A stretch of DNA of 64,000 nt from Flavobacterium sp. (GTDB lineage Bacteria; Bacteroidota; Bacteroidia; Flavobacteriales; Flavobacteriaceae), in contig NZ_SEBR01000021.1 of assembly GCF_004295795.1 (NCBI RefSeq), positions 42,131 through 106,130 on the forward strand, written 5' to 3'. Every line of letters begins with the position of its first letter. Position 1 is the first letter of the stretch. The notes under the pieces are model-generated. The model ran no database searches, was not told the origin of the DNA, and saw only the letters and a list, made by a program, of their open reading frames with translations. Shown here piece by piece: positions 28,586-37,895 of the stretch. The translations under genes and the position numbers were made by a program.

Positions 28586-28736
28586 AGTTAGGTGTAGTGA
28601 TGGGCGGCTTTCGGGTCGCCTGTTCTAATCGCTGAAGCCAATACTTACTGCCTACTATTACACGCCACGAAAACACTGATTCAATTATTCGCCACGTTAC
28701 AATTCGTTTAGTCGAGACACGCCCGGAAATCGGAAT

Positions 28737-28792
28737 CGGCGATACTTAGGAACACTCCCGAAAACTATCGGGCAACTCCGAAAGTGTCGCCG
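28737..28792. other. Nested hairpin in an intergenic region
   Basis: The outer arms CGGCGATACTTAGGA and TCCGAAAGTGTCGCCG pair with few mismatches. Between them is an inner stem CCCGA-N6-TCGGG. It lies in the 368-bp gap 28586-28953, which otherwise holds only the promoter of the next gene. It could be a structured transcript or a small mobile relic. Confidence 0.5.
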
Positions 28793-28904
28793 AGGTCGAT
28801 TTTATGGCCGATTACAAGGAATCCAAACATGTAACTTTTCTTTCGGTCACGTATCGACCAATCAATACTGTAACATTTTTAGTGTTTATTTCAAAACAGA
28901 ATTT

Positions 28905-28912
28905 TATATTTG
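28905..28912 (+). promoter_or_regulatory. -7 box of the FISUMP lipoprotein gene
   Basis: TATATTTG matches TAnnTTTG, 41 bases before the ATG at 28954. No TTG at the -33 position. Confidence 0.5.
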
Positions 28913-28953
28913 GATAAACAACACATAATCAACACTTTTAAATCAATCTACTT

Positions 28954-29988
28954 ATGAAAAAACTAATTCTCTCGCTGTTTTTCGCAGTCCTAATTTCATC
29001 TTGTAGCGATACTGACGACAGTAATTCAAACGATAACACGCCAAACCTCACGGTAGCTACGTTCGCCGCGAGCAATTCAACCACTTCGCAGATCACGTTC
29101 AAAACGGGAGGAACTGTAACTTCTACTGGAAACACAGTGGCAATCCAGCGCGGGATTTGCTGGAACATCGAAGGAAATCCTACAGTTCTTACCAATAAAG
29201 TGAGCGCAGGTACCGGAAACGGGACTTTTGAGACAATCATTACAGAAAGAGCACCTGACGTCTCCTATCATGTCAGGGCATTCGCCATTACCGAGACTGA
29301 CACAGTGTATGGAAATGATGTGACGTTGCAAACAAAACCCTTCGCGATACCCGGAAATGGCGTAATGGACGAATGCGGCAATAACTACCCAACCGTAATC
29401 CTGGCAGATCGCGAATGGATGGCCGAAAATTTAAAAGCGACTTGTTATCAAAACGGAGATGCGATTCAAGCCGCCACAAGCCAGGCAAATTGGACATCGC
29501 AAACATCTTCTCAAACCGGAATTTATTTGAACTACGCCAATAGCGTGTCGAATGGAGTCGAGTATGGCAAACTTTACAGCTGGTTCGCTATCAATGATGC
29601 CAGAAAGATAAGCCCGGTGGGTTGGTCTGTGCCGAGTCAGGCTGATTTTGAAAATCTCCGCCAGTATATCCTCGACTATCGGGAAAGTGATAATTTGATG
29701 GTCGGAAAAACGTTGAAAACGACAGCAACCGGCTCTTGGACAAATGATATCGCGGGGACGACAAACAGCGCCGGCTTCTACGCTCTCGGCGCCGGGAACT
29801 ATGACGTGGAGAACAATCTTAATCTAGGCTTTCAAAACCTGAATCTCCGCACTTGGTTCTGGACCAGAGAGAACCAAACTTTGGACGGCATGGTCTACGA
29901 ACTTAGAAGCTCCAATCATCAATTCAATTGGTGGACAAAAGACAAAATCAGGTTCGCGGCATCAGTTCGATGTATCAAAAATCCGTAA
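28954..29988 (+). CDS. Lipoprotein with a Fibrobacter major-paralogous (FISUMP) domain
   Basis: 344 residues. The leader ends in a lipobox (ISSC); the acylated Cys is followed by an acidic stretch (SDTDDSNSND), typical of surface-exposed Bacteroidetes lipoproteins. Residues of about 30-125 look like a fibronectin-like beta domain (GICWNIEGNPT, then SYHVRAFA). The C-terminal 200 residues carry the FISUMP landmarks: DREWMAENLKATCYQNGD, YGKLYSWFAINDARKISPVGWSVPS, GFYALGAGNY and a final FAASVRCIKN. The domain is widespread in this phylum and has no established activity. Probably monocistronic. Confidence 0.87.
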   Translation: MKKLILSLFFAVLISSCSDTDDSNSNDNTPNLTVATFAASNSTTSQITFKTGGTVTSTGNTVAIQRGICWNIEGNPTVLTNKVSAGTGNGTFETIITERAPDVSYHVRAFAITETDTVYGNDVTLQTKPFAIPGNGVMDECGNNYPTVILADREWMAENLKATCYQNGDAIQAATSQANWTSQTSSQTGIYLNYANSVSNGVEYGKLYSWFAINDARKISPVGWSVPSQADFENLRQYILDYRESDNLMVGKTLKTTATGSWTNDIAGTTNSAGFYALGAGNYDVENNLNLGFQNLNLRTWFWTRENQTLDGMVYELRSSNHQFNWWTKDKIRFAASVRCIKNP

Positions 29989-29991
29989 AAA

Positions 29992-30015
29992 CAAAAAAAC
30001 CGCCAAATCGACGGT
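29992..30015 (-). terminator. Probable terminator after obg
   Basis: On the minus strand ACCGTC-GATTT-GGCGGT (one mismatch) is followed by T7, 26 bases past the obg stop. Confidence 0.5.
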
Positions 30016-30040
30016 CTGTTCGTTATTTCCAAAAGGCAGA

Positions 30041-31042
30041 TCAGGCATTCAGCATCTGCCAAAGCTTGTCCTTCAACTCGACCAAACCTTGTTGGGCGAC
30101 CGAGGAAATGAACATGAATGGAACGCCTTTGAGTGATTTTTCAAGCTCTTTTTTCATCTCAACTTTGAGTTCGTCATCGAGCATATCTGTTTTCGATATC
30201 ACCAAAAGTCGTTCTTTGTCGAGCATTTCAGGGTTGTACTTCTCTAGTTCGTTCAGCAGGATTCGGTATTCGTCGGCTATGTCCTTGGCATCGGCGGGCA
30301 CGAGGAACAAAAGAGTCGAATTGCGTTCGATGTGTCTCAAAAAGTAATGTCCCAAACCTTTTCCTTCGGCAGCGCCTTCGATGATTCCTGGAATATCGGC
30401 GATTACGAACGACTGGAAATCGCGGTAAGCCACGATCCCGAGATTGGGTTTTAACGTCGTAAAAGGATAATCGGCAATTTTCGGTTTGGCCGACGTGAGC
30501 ACAGACAACAAAGTCGATTTGCCTGCATTCGGGAATCCCACCAAACCTACATCGGCCAAAACCTTGAGTTCGAGAACGATGTCTTTTTCTTCTGGCGGCA
30601 AACCCGGTTGCGCGTATCGCGGCGTTTGGTTCGTCGAGGTTCGGAAATGCCAGTTGCCAAGTCCGCCTTTTCCTCCCAAAGCGATGATTTTTTCTTCTCC
30701 GTCTTCAGTAATCTCGAACAAGATCTCATTCGAGTCCTTGTCGCGAACCACCGTTCCCAGAGGAACTTCGATGTATTTGTCTTCCCCGTCGTGACCTGTC
30801 GAGCGCGATGATCCGCCGTCACCGCCGTGTCCGGCTTTTACGTGTTTAGCAAATTTGAGGTGAAAAAGCGTCCACAAACCTTTGTTTCCTCTTAGGATTA
30901 CGTGTCCGCCACGGCCGCCGTCGCCTCCGTCAGGACCGCCTTTCTCAATGAATTTCTCGCGGTGCAAGTGCGTGGAGCCTTTCCCGCCTTTACCCGACGA
31001 GATGTATATTTTGACGTAGTCTACGAAATTTCCTTCTGTCAT
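30041..31042 (-). CDS. obg: Obg family GTPase (ribosome assembly)
   Basis: 333 residues. The glycine-rich Obg fold is at the N terminus ([34 protein letters not shown]). The G domain follows with G1 [10 protein letters not shown]3 DIPGIIEGA and G4 SKTD. There is no C-terminal OCT domain, which fits the short Bacteroidetes form. Obg binds the 50S subunit late in assembly and links ribosome biogenesis with growth state. In related genomes it commonly neighbours adk and hpt; here the CNNM/CorC gene lies between. Confidence 0.95.
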   Translation of the reverse strand: MTEGNFVDYVKIYISSGKGGKGSTHLHREKFIEKGGPDGGDGGRGGHVILRGNKGLWTLFHLKFAKHVKAGHGGDGGSSRSTGHDGEDKYIEVPLGTVVRDKDSNEILFEITEDGEEKIIALGGKGGLGNWHFRTSTNQTPRYAQPGLPPEEKDIVLELKVLADVGLVGFPNAGKSTLLSVLTSAKPKIADYPFTTLKPNLGIVAYRDFQSFVIADIPGIIEGAAEGKGLGHYFLRHIERNSTLLFLVPADAKDIADEYRILLNELEKYNPEMLDKERLLVISKTDMLDDELKVEMKKELEKSLKGVPFMFISSVAQQGLVELKDKLWQMLNA

Positions 31043-31127
31043 TTTCTAATGAATAATTAATTATTAATAATTAATAATTGCCCGAGCATTCTATTGCACT
31101 TCATTATTAATTATTCATTATTACTTG

Positions 31128-32405
31128 TTAATTCTCTTTAAGTGACGTAACCAAGACCTTGTCGATCTTGACGCCGTCCATGTCGATTACCTCGAGTTCG
31201 AAGCCTTGCCATTCAAGCTTTTCGCCTTGTTTTGGGATGCGGGAAAGTTCGGTCATTATCAAACCCGAAACCGTCGTGACCTCGTAGTCCGTGACGAGTT
31301 CGTCGAGTTCGAAAAAGGTCAGGAAGTCGTGAAGCGGATAATGTCCGTCGACGAGCCAGGTTCCGTCTTCGCGTTCGGTCAACAGGAAATCTTCCTTGTA
31401 AAAGTCCGATGCATCGCCAACCAAAGCTTCCAGAATGTCGTTCAACGTGATGATTCCCTGAAAAACACCGTATTCGTCGGCCACGAAAGCATAATGAACA
31501 CCACTTTTCTTGAAGTTTTCCAAAGCGTTGTAAGCGGTGGTCTGTTCCATGATGAAAGGCGCTTCTGTCATGATTTTCGACAGGTTGAAATCGGCTTCCT
31601 CGAAATGGGCGAAAATGCTCTTGAGGTTCACCACGCCAACGATGTCGTCGTAATTTTTGTCGTAAACCGGATAAACGGAATGCAGTTCTTTCAGCATCAG
31701 TTCGCGGGTTTGCTCCTTATTCGAATTCAGCGGCAAAAACGCCACCGATTTCCTGTGCGTCATCAGTGAATTTACTTTTCTGTCGCCGATGTGGAAAACG
31801 CGTTCCATGATGTCCTGCTCGATTTCCTGGACTTCGCCTCCTTCTGTTCCTTCCTTGATAATTGCCTTGATTTCCTCTTCGGTGACTTTTCCATCAGCCG
31901 ATGGTTTTACCATGAGGATTTTGAGCAATCCGTCGGTGGAAATTGTGAGCAACCAGATGAATGGCGCGGTCGCAACCGAAATCCACTTCATGGGAATAGC
32001 GACTGCCTTGGCGATTTTTTCGGGGAAGTTCAAGCCTAGGCGCTTCGGGACAAGTTCGCCCAGAACGAGAGAGAAAAACGTCAGGACAACGACCACTACT
32101 CCAACGGCGATGTTGTCTGCATAAGGTTTCAGCGACGCGAATTGCTCGACGAAAACCTGAACGTCGGTCGTGACTTTATCGCCCGAATAAATACCCGTCA
32201 AAATCCCGATCAGCGTAATCCCGATTTGTACCGTCGACAGGAATTTGTTTGGAGCGTTCGAGAGTTCGAGTGCGGTCTGTGCTCCTTTGTGGCCTTTTTT
32301 GGCAGCCGTTTCAAGGCGGTTTTTACGGGCCGAAATCAAGGCGATTTCCGACATTGAAAAAACGCCGTTCAGAATGATAAGAAGTAATATTATTAATATT
32401 TCCAT
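31128..32405 (-). CDS. CNNM/CorC-type (hemolysin-like) membrane protein
   Basis: 425 residues. The N-terminal DUF21 domain has about four membrane segments (ILIILLLIILNGVFSMSEIA, VGVVVVVLTFFSLVLGELVPKRLG). A pair of CBS domains lies at about 205-335 (MTHRKSVAFLPL, then YGVFQGIITLNDILEALVG). The C terminus is a CorC_HlyC domain (TEREDGTWLVDGHYPLHDF, then VSGLIMTELSRIPKQGE). Members act in Mg2+/Co2+ homeostasis; the exact ion is inferred. The gap to obg (31043-31127) is an AT-rich TTAATAATTAATAATT-type sequence with inverted symmetry. Confidence 0.93.
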   Translation of the reverse strand: MEILIILLLIILNGVFSMSEIALISARKNRLETAAKKGHKGAQTALELSNAPNKFLSTVQIGITLIGILTGIYSGDKVTTDVQVFVEQFASLKPYADNIAVGVVVVVLTFFSLVLGELVPKRLGLNFPEKIAKAVAIPMKWISVATAPFIWLLTISTDGLLKILMVKPSADGKVTEEEIKAIIKEGTEGGEVQEIEQDIMERVFHIGDRKVNSLMTHRKSVAFLPLNSNKEQTRELMLKELHSVYPVYDKNYDDIVGVVNLKSIFAHFEEADFNLSKIMTEAPFIMEQTTAYNALENFKKSGVHYAFVADEYGVFQGIITLNDILEALVGDASDFYKEDFLLTEREDGTWLVDGHYPLHDFLTFFELDELVTDYEVTTVSGLIMTELSRIPKQGEKLEWQGFELEVIDMDGVKIDKVLVTSLKEN

Positions 32406-32511
32406 TTGTTGGTGAATCCTTGAGAAATGATTGGCTCAGGATTCGGACTGCTGTTATTTTTTGCCTTGCCACTTGGCTTTGGCGTGCGTGTTTCCAAGGA
32501 TTTTTATAACT

Positions 32512-32767
32512 TTTTCATCCACCGATTCGTGAATTTGTGGCCAAAAATTCAAAATCGCAACGTCTGGCTACGAATGCACGAATCGTTGTTCAAATTGCAC
32601 TTTCTTTTTTTTCCAAGGATGCACGGACTCTTACGAATTTTTAAGGCCTCGCATCTGTTGGATTGCTAGTCGCATCTGCCTCTGCAACTGCAACTGCTTC
32701 TGCAACTGCAACTGCTTCTGCAACTGCAACTGCTTCTGCAACTGCAACTGCTTCTGCAACTGCAACT
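32512..32767. repeat. Composite repeat with hexanucleotide array, locus 3, next to the adk stop
   Basis: The left part has words such as CACGAATCG and ATGCACGGA and a T8 run, then GCCTCGCATCTGTTGGATTGCT. From 32674 to 32766 there is an array of about 15 hexamers arranged as an 18-bp higher-order unit (TTCTGCAACTGCAACTGC) repeated about five times almost perfectly. It ends eight bases before the adk stop codon. The order matches the block at 33470-33733. It fills most of the 369-bp gap 32406-32774. Confidence 0.85.
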
Positions 32768-32774
32768 CATCCGA

Positions 32775-33347
32775 TTACAAATTATCAATAACCGAACTCA
32801 ATCGCTCGGTAATATCACTGATTTCGCCAATGCCGTCAACCGAGTGGAATTTGCCCTGCGCCTTGTAAAAATCCATAAGCGGCGCGGTTTTTTCGTTGTA
32901 TTCCTGATAGCGGTTGCGAATCGCGTTCTCGTCCTGATCATCGGCGCGACCTGACGTTTTTCCTCTCTCGAGCAAACGTGCCACAAGAATATTGTCGTCG
33001 GCTTCGAGTGCTATCGTGGCCGTGTTTTCGGTTCCGGCTTCGGCTAGAAACTTGTCTAGCGCTTCGGCTTGTGCAATCGTGCGCGGATAACCGTCGAACA
33101 GAAAACCTTTGGCGTCCGGGTTCGATTTTACAGCGTCGATGAGCATGTTCGTGGTCACTTCGTCCGGAACCAAATCGCCTTTGTCTATGTAGCTTTTTGC
33201 CAGATTGCCGAGCTCGGTGCCGTTTTTCATGTTGAATCGGAAAATATCGCCCGTTGACAAGTGCACGAGGTTGTACTTCTGTTTTAGAAATTCGGCTTGT
33301 GTTCCTTTGCCGGCTCCGGGTTTTCCGAACAATACGATGTTGATCAT
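32775..33347 (-). CDS. adk: Adenylate kinase (short form)
   Basis: 190 residues. The enzyme interconverts ATP + AMP and 2 ADP. The P-loop is GKPGAGKGTQAEFL, the AMP-binding part STGDIFRFN, and the signature FLFDGYPRTIAQAE. The LID is the short version (RLLERGKTSGRADDQDE) without zinc cysteines, hence shorter than the 214 residues of E. coli. It lies downstream of hpt on the same strand, separated by 388 bp of repeat DNA. Confidence 0.95.
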   Translation of the reverse strand: MINIVLFGKPGAGKGTQAEFLKQKYNLVHLSTGDIFRFNMKNGTELGNLAKSYIDKGDLVPDEVTTNMLIDAVKSNPDAKGFLFDGYPRTIAQAEALDKFLAEAGTENTATIALEADDNILVARLLERGKTSGRADDQDENAIRNRYQEYNEKTAPLMDFYKAQGKFHSVDGIGEISDITERLSSVIDNL

Positions 33348-33469
33348 TTTGTGTTAGTAGTTATGTTTTGGATAATTGAATTATGGATAATAGACTTATA
33401 GATGATAGACGGATAGATAATGGACATGTTGTGTTGAACTCTTTATTTAGCTGCTTATTATCGTAGTAG

Positions 33470-33733
33470 CTTGGCCACGAATGCACGAATTGTTCCGAAG
33501 CTACGCTTCTTTTTTTTGCCACGGATTCACGGATTTCCACGGATCGCACGGATTTTTGATGCTTCGCATCGGTTGAATCGTTAGCTGTGTTCTGCTACTG
33601 CTACTGCTACTGCCACTGCTACTGCCACTGCTACTGCTACTGCTTCTGCTTCTGCTTCTGCTTCTGCTTCTGCTGCAACTGCTTCTGCTGCAACTGCTTC
33701 TGCTTCTGCTTCTGCTACTGCTACTGCTACTGC
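33470..33733. repeat. Composite repeat with hexanucleotide array, locus 4, next to the hpt stop
   Basis: The left part contains CCACGAATGCACGAATTG, a GAAGCTACGCTTC hairpin with a T8 run, CACGGATTCACGGATTTCC words, and GATGCTTCGCATCGGTTGAATCG. From 33591 to 33733 there are about 22 hexamers (ACTGCT, TCTGCT, ACTGCC), twice interrupted by a GCAACTGCT nonamer. The array ends two bases before the hpt stop codon. It parallels the block next to adk. The rest of the 33348-33469 gap is AT-rich with degenerate GATAGA words. Confidence 0.85.
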
Positions 33734-33735
33734 AC

Positions 33736-34266
33736 CTACTCAGCAAGTTGATACACCAAAGGCAAATTGCGTCCGAGGCCGTCGTAATCGAGTCCGTAGC
33801 CCACGATGAACTTGTTCGGGATTCGGATTCCGACGTAATCGATCTTGATGTCTTTTTTGTACGCTTCGGGTTTAAAGAACAACGTCGCGATCTTGAGATG
33901 TTTGACGTTTTGCGCTTTGAACAACGCTTTGAGTTCCTCGATCGTGTTTCCTGTGTCGACAATGTCCTCGATGATCACCACGCATCGGCCTTCGAGACTT
34001 TCGTTCAAGCCGATAAGCTGCTTGACCTCGCTCGTGGTCGACGTTCCTTCGTAAGAAGAGAGTTTCATGAAACTCACCTCGCAAGGGAATCGGTATTTTT
34101 TGAGGATGTCGGAAACGACCATGAACGAGCCGTTGAGAATTCCGATAAAGACAGGCGTTTCTTCCTGATGGTCGTCTTCTATGTGCTTGACCATTTCGGC
34201 AATGGCGAATTCAATCTCTTCTTCCGAAATAAAAGGCACGAATTTTTTGTCGTGAAGCTGTATCAC
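33736..34266 (-). CDS. hpt: Hypoxanthine phosphoribosyltransferase
   Basis: 176 residues from GTG 34266. It makes IMP (or GMP) from purine base and PRPP in purine salvage. The PRPP-binding motif VVIIEDIVDTGNT, the flexible-loop start SFMKLSSYEGTS and the C-terminal IPNKFIVGYGLDYDGLGRNL are all present. GTG is chosen because the product then begins MIQLHDKKFVPF at the usual family length and the -7 box at 34287-34294 would lie upstream. An in-frame ATG at 34305 would start inside the promoter and give 189 residues. Confidence 0.92.
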   Translation of the reverse strand: MIQLHDKKFVPFISEEEIEFAIAEMVKHIEDDHQEETPVFIGILNGSFMVVSDILKKYRFPCEVSFMKLSSYEGTSTTSEVKQLIGLNESLEGRCVVIIEDIVDTGNTIEELKALFKAQNVKHLKIATLFFKPEAYKKDIKIDYVGIRIPNKFIVGYGLDYDGLGRNLPLVYQLAE

Positions 34267-34286
34267 TTGCGTTTGGAATAAAGGTG

Positions 34287-34318
34287 CAAATATCTGAAAA
34301 TGCATCGGGTTGACGCAA
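34287..34318 (-). promoter_or_regulatory. Promoter of hpt
   Basis: On the minus strand TTG (34318-34316) is followed after 21 bases by GATATTTG (34294-34287), one base off the TAnnTTTG consensus. This placement supports the GTG start at 34266. Confidence 0.5.
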
Positions 34319-34446
34319 CTAAATATACGGAAAACCTGATTTTTAGTCAATTTTCATCAATGTTAAATGTGTTTTAAACTTCAACCGTAATTTTTCACCC
34401 CAAATTTTATAAGTCGTAAATTCGATACCACTCTAAATAACAACAC

Positions 34447-35715
34447 ATGAAAACCAGTACAATTGCACTTTCTTTCGTGGCAGCGATCTTCGTTTCGTGC
34501 CAAGGCCAAGTCAAGAAAGAAGAAAAGGAACAACTCGCGAAAGGTCCGGGAAATACAGTGAAGACGGCCATTGGCGACCTTACGCTTCCGCCGCCTTTCC
34601 AAACCGAATCAGTGACGAACAACAGCAGGATCGACGGTTGGCAAAACGGCGAATCGCCAAAAGCGCCAGAGGGTTTCGTCGTAACCAAATTCGCGGGCGA
34701 CCTTGAAAATCCGAGAAATTCGTATGTCGCTCCAAACGGCGATATTTTCGTGGTCGAAAGCGGAACACGCGGCAGCAAGAACCAAATCACGCTGTTCCAG
34801 GATAAAAACAAGGACGGAAAATACGAAAGCCGAAACGTTTTCATCTCCGGTTTGAGCCAGCCATACGGCGTTTTGATCATCGGCGAAACATTTTATGTAG
34901 CCAATACAGAAGGCGTTTACACCTATCCATACAAAGCCGGCCAAACCAAAATCGAAGGAAAAGGCAAGAAAATTCTCGATTTGCCTGCCGGCGGATACAA
35001 CAATCACTGGACGAGAAACCTGCTCGCGAATGCCGACAATTCCAAGATTTACGTTTCGGTCGGATCGTCTAGTAACGTCGGCGAAAACGGGATGGAAAAC
35101 GAGGTGAGACGCGCGGCGATTCTCGAGGTAAATCCTGACGGAAGCGGCGAGCAATTGTTCGCGGGCGGACTCAGAAATCCTGTCGGAATGGACTGGAATC
35201 CCGTGACGAAAGAACTTTGGACGGCCGTCAACGAGCGCGACGGATTGGGAGATGATTTGGTTCCCGACTACATCACATCGGTCAAAAAAGGCGGATTTTA
35301 CGGTTGGCCGTATTCGTATTTCGGACAGATAGAAGACCCAAGAATGAAAGGACAAAAGCCAGAATTGGTCAAGAAAGCCTTGGTTCCCGACGTTCCCGTA
35401 AACTCGCACACGGCTTCGCTTGGACTCACTTTCTATGCTGCGAATCAGTTTCCAGCCAAATACAAAAACGGCGCTTTCGTTGGACAACACGGCTCATGGA
35501 ACCGCTCAAAACTTTCAGGTTACAAAGTTTTGTTCGTGCCATTCAAGGACGGAAAACCAGGGCAGCCCGAAGATTTCCTCACCGGATTCGTACACAATCA
35601 AGACAAATCGCGCGTCTTCGGACGTCCGGTAGACGTTACGGTTTTGCCTGACGGATCGCTTTTGGTGAACGACGACAGCGGAAACACGCTTTGGCAGATT
35701 TCGGCTAAGAAATGA
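34447..35715 (+). CDS. PQQ-dependent sugar/sorbosone dehydrogenase-like lipoprotein
   Basis: 422 residues. The leader ends at a lipobox (IFVSC) with a charged stretch after the Cys, so it is a lipoprotein. The body is a six-bladed beta-propeller of the soluble-glucose/sorbosone dehydrogenase type: GDIFVVESG, FISGLSQPYGV, GGYNNHWTRNL, GGLRNPVGMDWNP, ELWTAVNERDGLGDDLVPDY, GGFYGWPYSYFG, GQHGSWNRS and GRPVDVTVLPDGSLLVNDD. Such enzymes oxidise sugars with pyrroloquinoline quinone; the substrate is unknown. Its stop overlaps the start of the TonB receptor gene by four bases (ATGA). Confidence 0.88.
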   Translation: MKTSTIALSFVAAIFVSCQGQVKKEEKEQLAKGPGNTVKTAIGDLTLPPPFQTESVTNNSRIDGWQNGESPKAPEGFVVTKFAGDLENPRNSYVAPNGDIFVVESGTRGSKNQITLFQDKNKDGKYESRNVFISGLSQPYGVLIIGETFYVANTEGVYTYPYKAGQTKIEGKGKKILDLPAGGYNNHWTRNLLANADNSKIYVSVGSSSNVGENGMENEVRRAAILEVNPDGSGEQLFAGGLRNPVGMDWNPVTKELWTAVNERDGLGDDLVPDYITSVKKGGFYGWPYSYFGQIEDPRMKGQKPELVKKALVPDVPVNSHTASLGLTFYAANQFPAKYKNGAFVGQHGSWNRSKLSGYKVLFVPFKDGKPGQPEDFLTGFVHNQDKSRVFGRPVDVTVLPDGSLLVNDDSGNTLWQISAKK

Positions 35716-37790
35716 TTTTCAGACATCTAATAAAACTTGCGCCTTTACTCCTACTGGCGCATTTTTCGCTTTTGGCACAAGTCGATTCGACCGCGACGAA
35801 ATTGACCGAAGTCAGGATTTCGAGTTTTCACGTTTCCGATAGTCTGATCAACGCTCCGGCAGCGATCGGAATCATTTCTTCTGCAGATCTGAAGCGCAAC
35901 AACAACGTCGAGATCGCGACGGCGATGAACCGCGTCTCGGGCGTTTTGATGCAATCGGGCGCTTTCAACACGAACAGGATTTCCATTCGCGGAATCGGTG
36001 CGAGAACGCCTTTCGGAACAAACAAAATCCGCGCTTTTTACGGAAATATTCCGCTGACTTCTGGCGATTCGGAAACGACGATCGAGGACATCGACGTAGA
36101 AAACATCCAAAGCGTCGAAATCATAAAAGGTCCGATGTCAAGCGTTTACGGCGCAGGTTTGGGCGGAGCGATACTGCTTCAACCGAAGACGGGAAGTTTG
36201 CCCGGAAATTCGGCGCGAATCACATCGACTGTCGGCTCATACGGACTTTTGAAAAATACGGCGACTTATGGTTTCGATTCCGAAAAAGGTTCGCTGAACG
36301 TGAGTTATCATCGGTTGGAATCGGACGGTTGGCGCCAAAATTCGCAATACAGGCGCGAAGGTGTGACTTTGGCCGGTGAATTGTTCCGACGCGAGAGTTC
36401 GAAATTGACCTATTTCGGAAATTTTACGGCGATGAAAGCCTTTATTCCGAGCTCGATCGACAAGCCGACTTTCGACAACAATCCCGGCGCGGCAGCTGCG
36501 ACATGGCTTGCGGCAAAAGGTTTCGAGCAATACGATTCGTGGATGGCAGGTTTGTCTTATGAAACGAAAATCGTCGGGAGTTTGAGGAACGCGACCTCTG
36601 TTTTTTACAATCACAAGAAAAGCGACGAACCGCGTCCGTTTGACATTTTGCGCCAGAACACGACTGGATTTGGTGCGCGCACGCAATTCAACGGACGGAT
36701 CGCATCTGAAAAACTCACCTATTTACTAGGAGCGGAATTTTTCCGGGACGGATTCGACGGCAAAAACCTCGAAAACCTGTATCAGCAAAACGATGGAAAC
36801 GGAAGTTTGGTTGGCCAAAGAATTGCGTCGAACGAGCAAAACCGCACGATCTGGAATGCGTTCGCCCAATTGCGTTTCAAGGCGAACGACTATCTCGAAG
36901 CCCAAGCCGGACTCAATTTCAACAAGACCATGTTCGATCTCGAGACGACTTTCCCTGTCGTCGACCGAAATTCCGAAAGCTATTCTTACGACGGCATTTT
37001 CTCTCCTCAATTCTCCGTGCTTTTGCATCCGACAGGAAAAAACGACAAGACCATATATGTATCGGCGAGTCGCGGTTTTTCGATGCCGGCGGTCGAGGAA
37101 ACCCTGAATCCCGACGGATCGGTGAATCAGGACATAAAACCTGAAAACGGCTATAATTTTGAAATCGGAGGGAAATTTTTCTTTTTACACAAGCGTCTTT
37201 TCGTGGAATTTGCGGCCTATTCTATGGCTATCAAGGATTTGTTGGTTGCCCAAAGAATCGGCGACGACCAATATGTCGGTGTGAACGCGGGCAAAACCTC
37301 GCATCGCGGCATTGAACTTTCTGCCGATTACACTTGGAATCTCTCGGGCGCGGTTTTGGTCAAACCTTTCGCGAACGCTTCCATCGGACGTTATAAATTC
37401 GAGGAATTCGACAACAACGGCACCGATTTTTCGGGAAAAGATCTTACAGGTGTGCCGAAAAACACGGTCAACGCCGGAATTTTGGTGAGTTGGAAAGGTC
37501 TTTACGCTTCCGCGGATTATCGGTTTACCGACAAAATAGCGATGAACGATGCGAATTCGGCTTACAATGACGCTTATCGCCTGGTGAATTCAAAGGTTGG
37601 CTACCGTTTGAGTCTGACGCAAAAAATCGGATTTGAAATTTATGCCGGTGTCAACAATCTAACGAAGGAAAAATATGCAGCCATGATTTTGCCAAACGCC
37701 GCAACGCCAACTAACGGACTTCCAAGGTATTATTATCCGGGAATGCCCCAAAATTTTTACGGTGGACTTGCCTTAAACTGTAACTTCTGA
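35712..37790 (+). CDS. TonB-dependent outer-membrane receptor
   Basis: 692 residues. Signal peptide (FRHLIKLAPLLLLAHFSLLAQ), plug domain (INAPAAIGIISSADLKRNN, then ISIRGIGARTPFG, then VEIIKGPMSSVYGAGLGGAILL) and a C-terminal beta-barrel ending in aromatic residues (FYGGLALNCNF). There is no carboxypeptidase-regulatory domain before the plug, so it is the siderophore/cofactor-type rather than the SusC type. The ATG overlaps the stop of the preceding dehydrogenase gene, implying coupled translation. A role in importing PQQ or a metal complex for that enzyme is inferred. Confidence 0.92.
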   Translation: MIFRHLIKLAPLLLLAHFSLLAQVDSTATKLTEVRISSFHVSDSLINAPAAIGIISSADLKRNNNVEIATAMNRVSGVLMQSGAFNTNRISIRGIGARTPFGTNKIRAFYGNIPLTSGDSETTIEDIDVENIQSVEIIKGPMSSVYGAGLGGAILLQPKTGSLPGNSARITSTVGSYGLLKNTATYGFDSEKGSLNVSYHRLESDGWRQNSQYRREGVTLAGELFRRESSKLTYFGNFTAMKAFIPSSIDKPTFDNNPGAAAATWLAAKGFEQYDSWMAGLSYETKIVGSLRNATSVFYNHKKSDEPRPFDILRQNTTGFGARTQFNGRIASEKLTYLLGAEFFRDGFDGKNLENLYQQNDGNGSLVGQRIASNEQNRTIWNAFAQLRFKANDYLEAQAGLNFNKTMFDLETTFPVVDRNSESYSYDGIFSPQFSVLLHPTGKNDKTIYVSASRGFSMPAVEETLNPDGSVNQDIKPENGYNFEIGGKFFFLHKRLFVEFAAYSMAIKDLLVAQRIGDDQYVGVNAGKTSHRGIELSADYTWNLSGAVLVKPFANASIGRYKFEEFDNNGTDFSGKDLTGVPKNTVNAGILVSWKGLYASADYRFTDKIAMNDANSAYNDAYRLVNSKVGYRLSLTQKIGFEIYAGVNNLTKEKYAAMILPNAATPTNGLPRYYYPGMPQNFYGGLALNCNF

Positions 37791-37858
37791 AACTTCTGCC
37801 CTTAAAAATCCTGTAACATCGCCTAAAATTCGTGTAACAAGCCCGCAAATGTCGCGCC

Positions 37859-37866
37859 TATCTTTG
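37859..37866 (+). promoter_or_regulatory. -7 box of the lipocalin-like gene
   Basis: TATCTTTG matches TAnnTTTG, 29 bases before the ATG. Confidence 0.55.
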
Positions 37867-37895
37867 CCATACAAATAATTTAAAACTAACACAAA

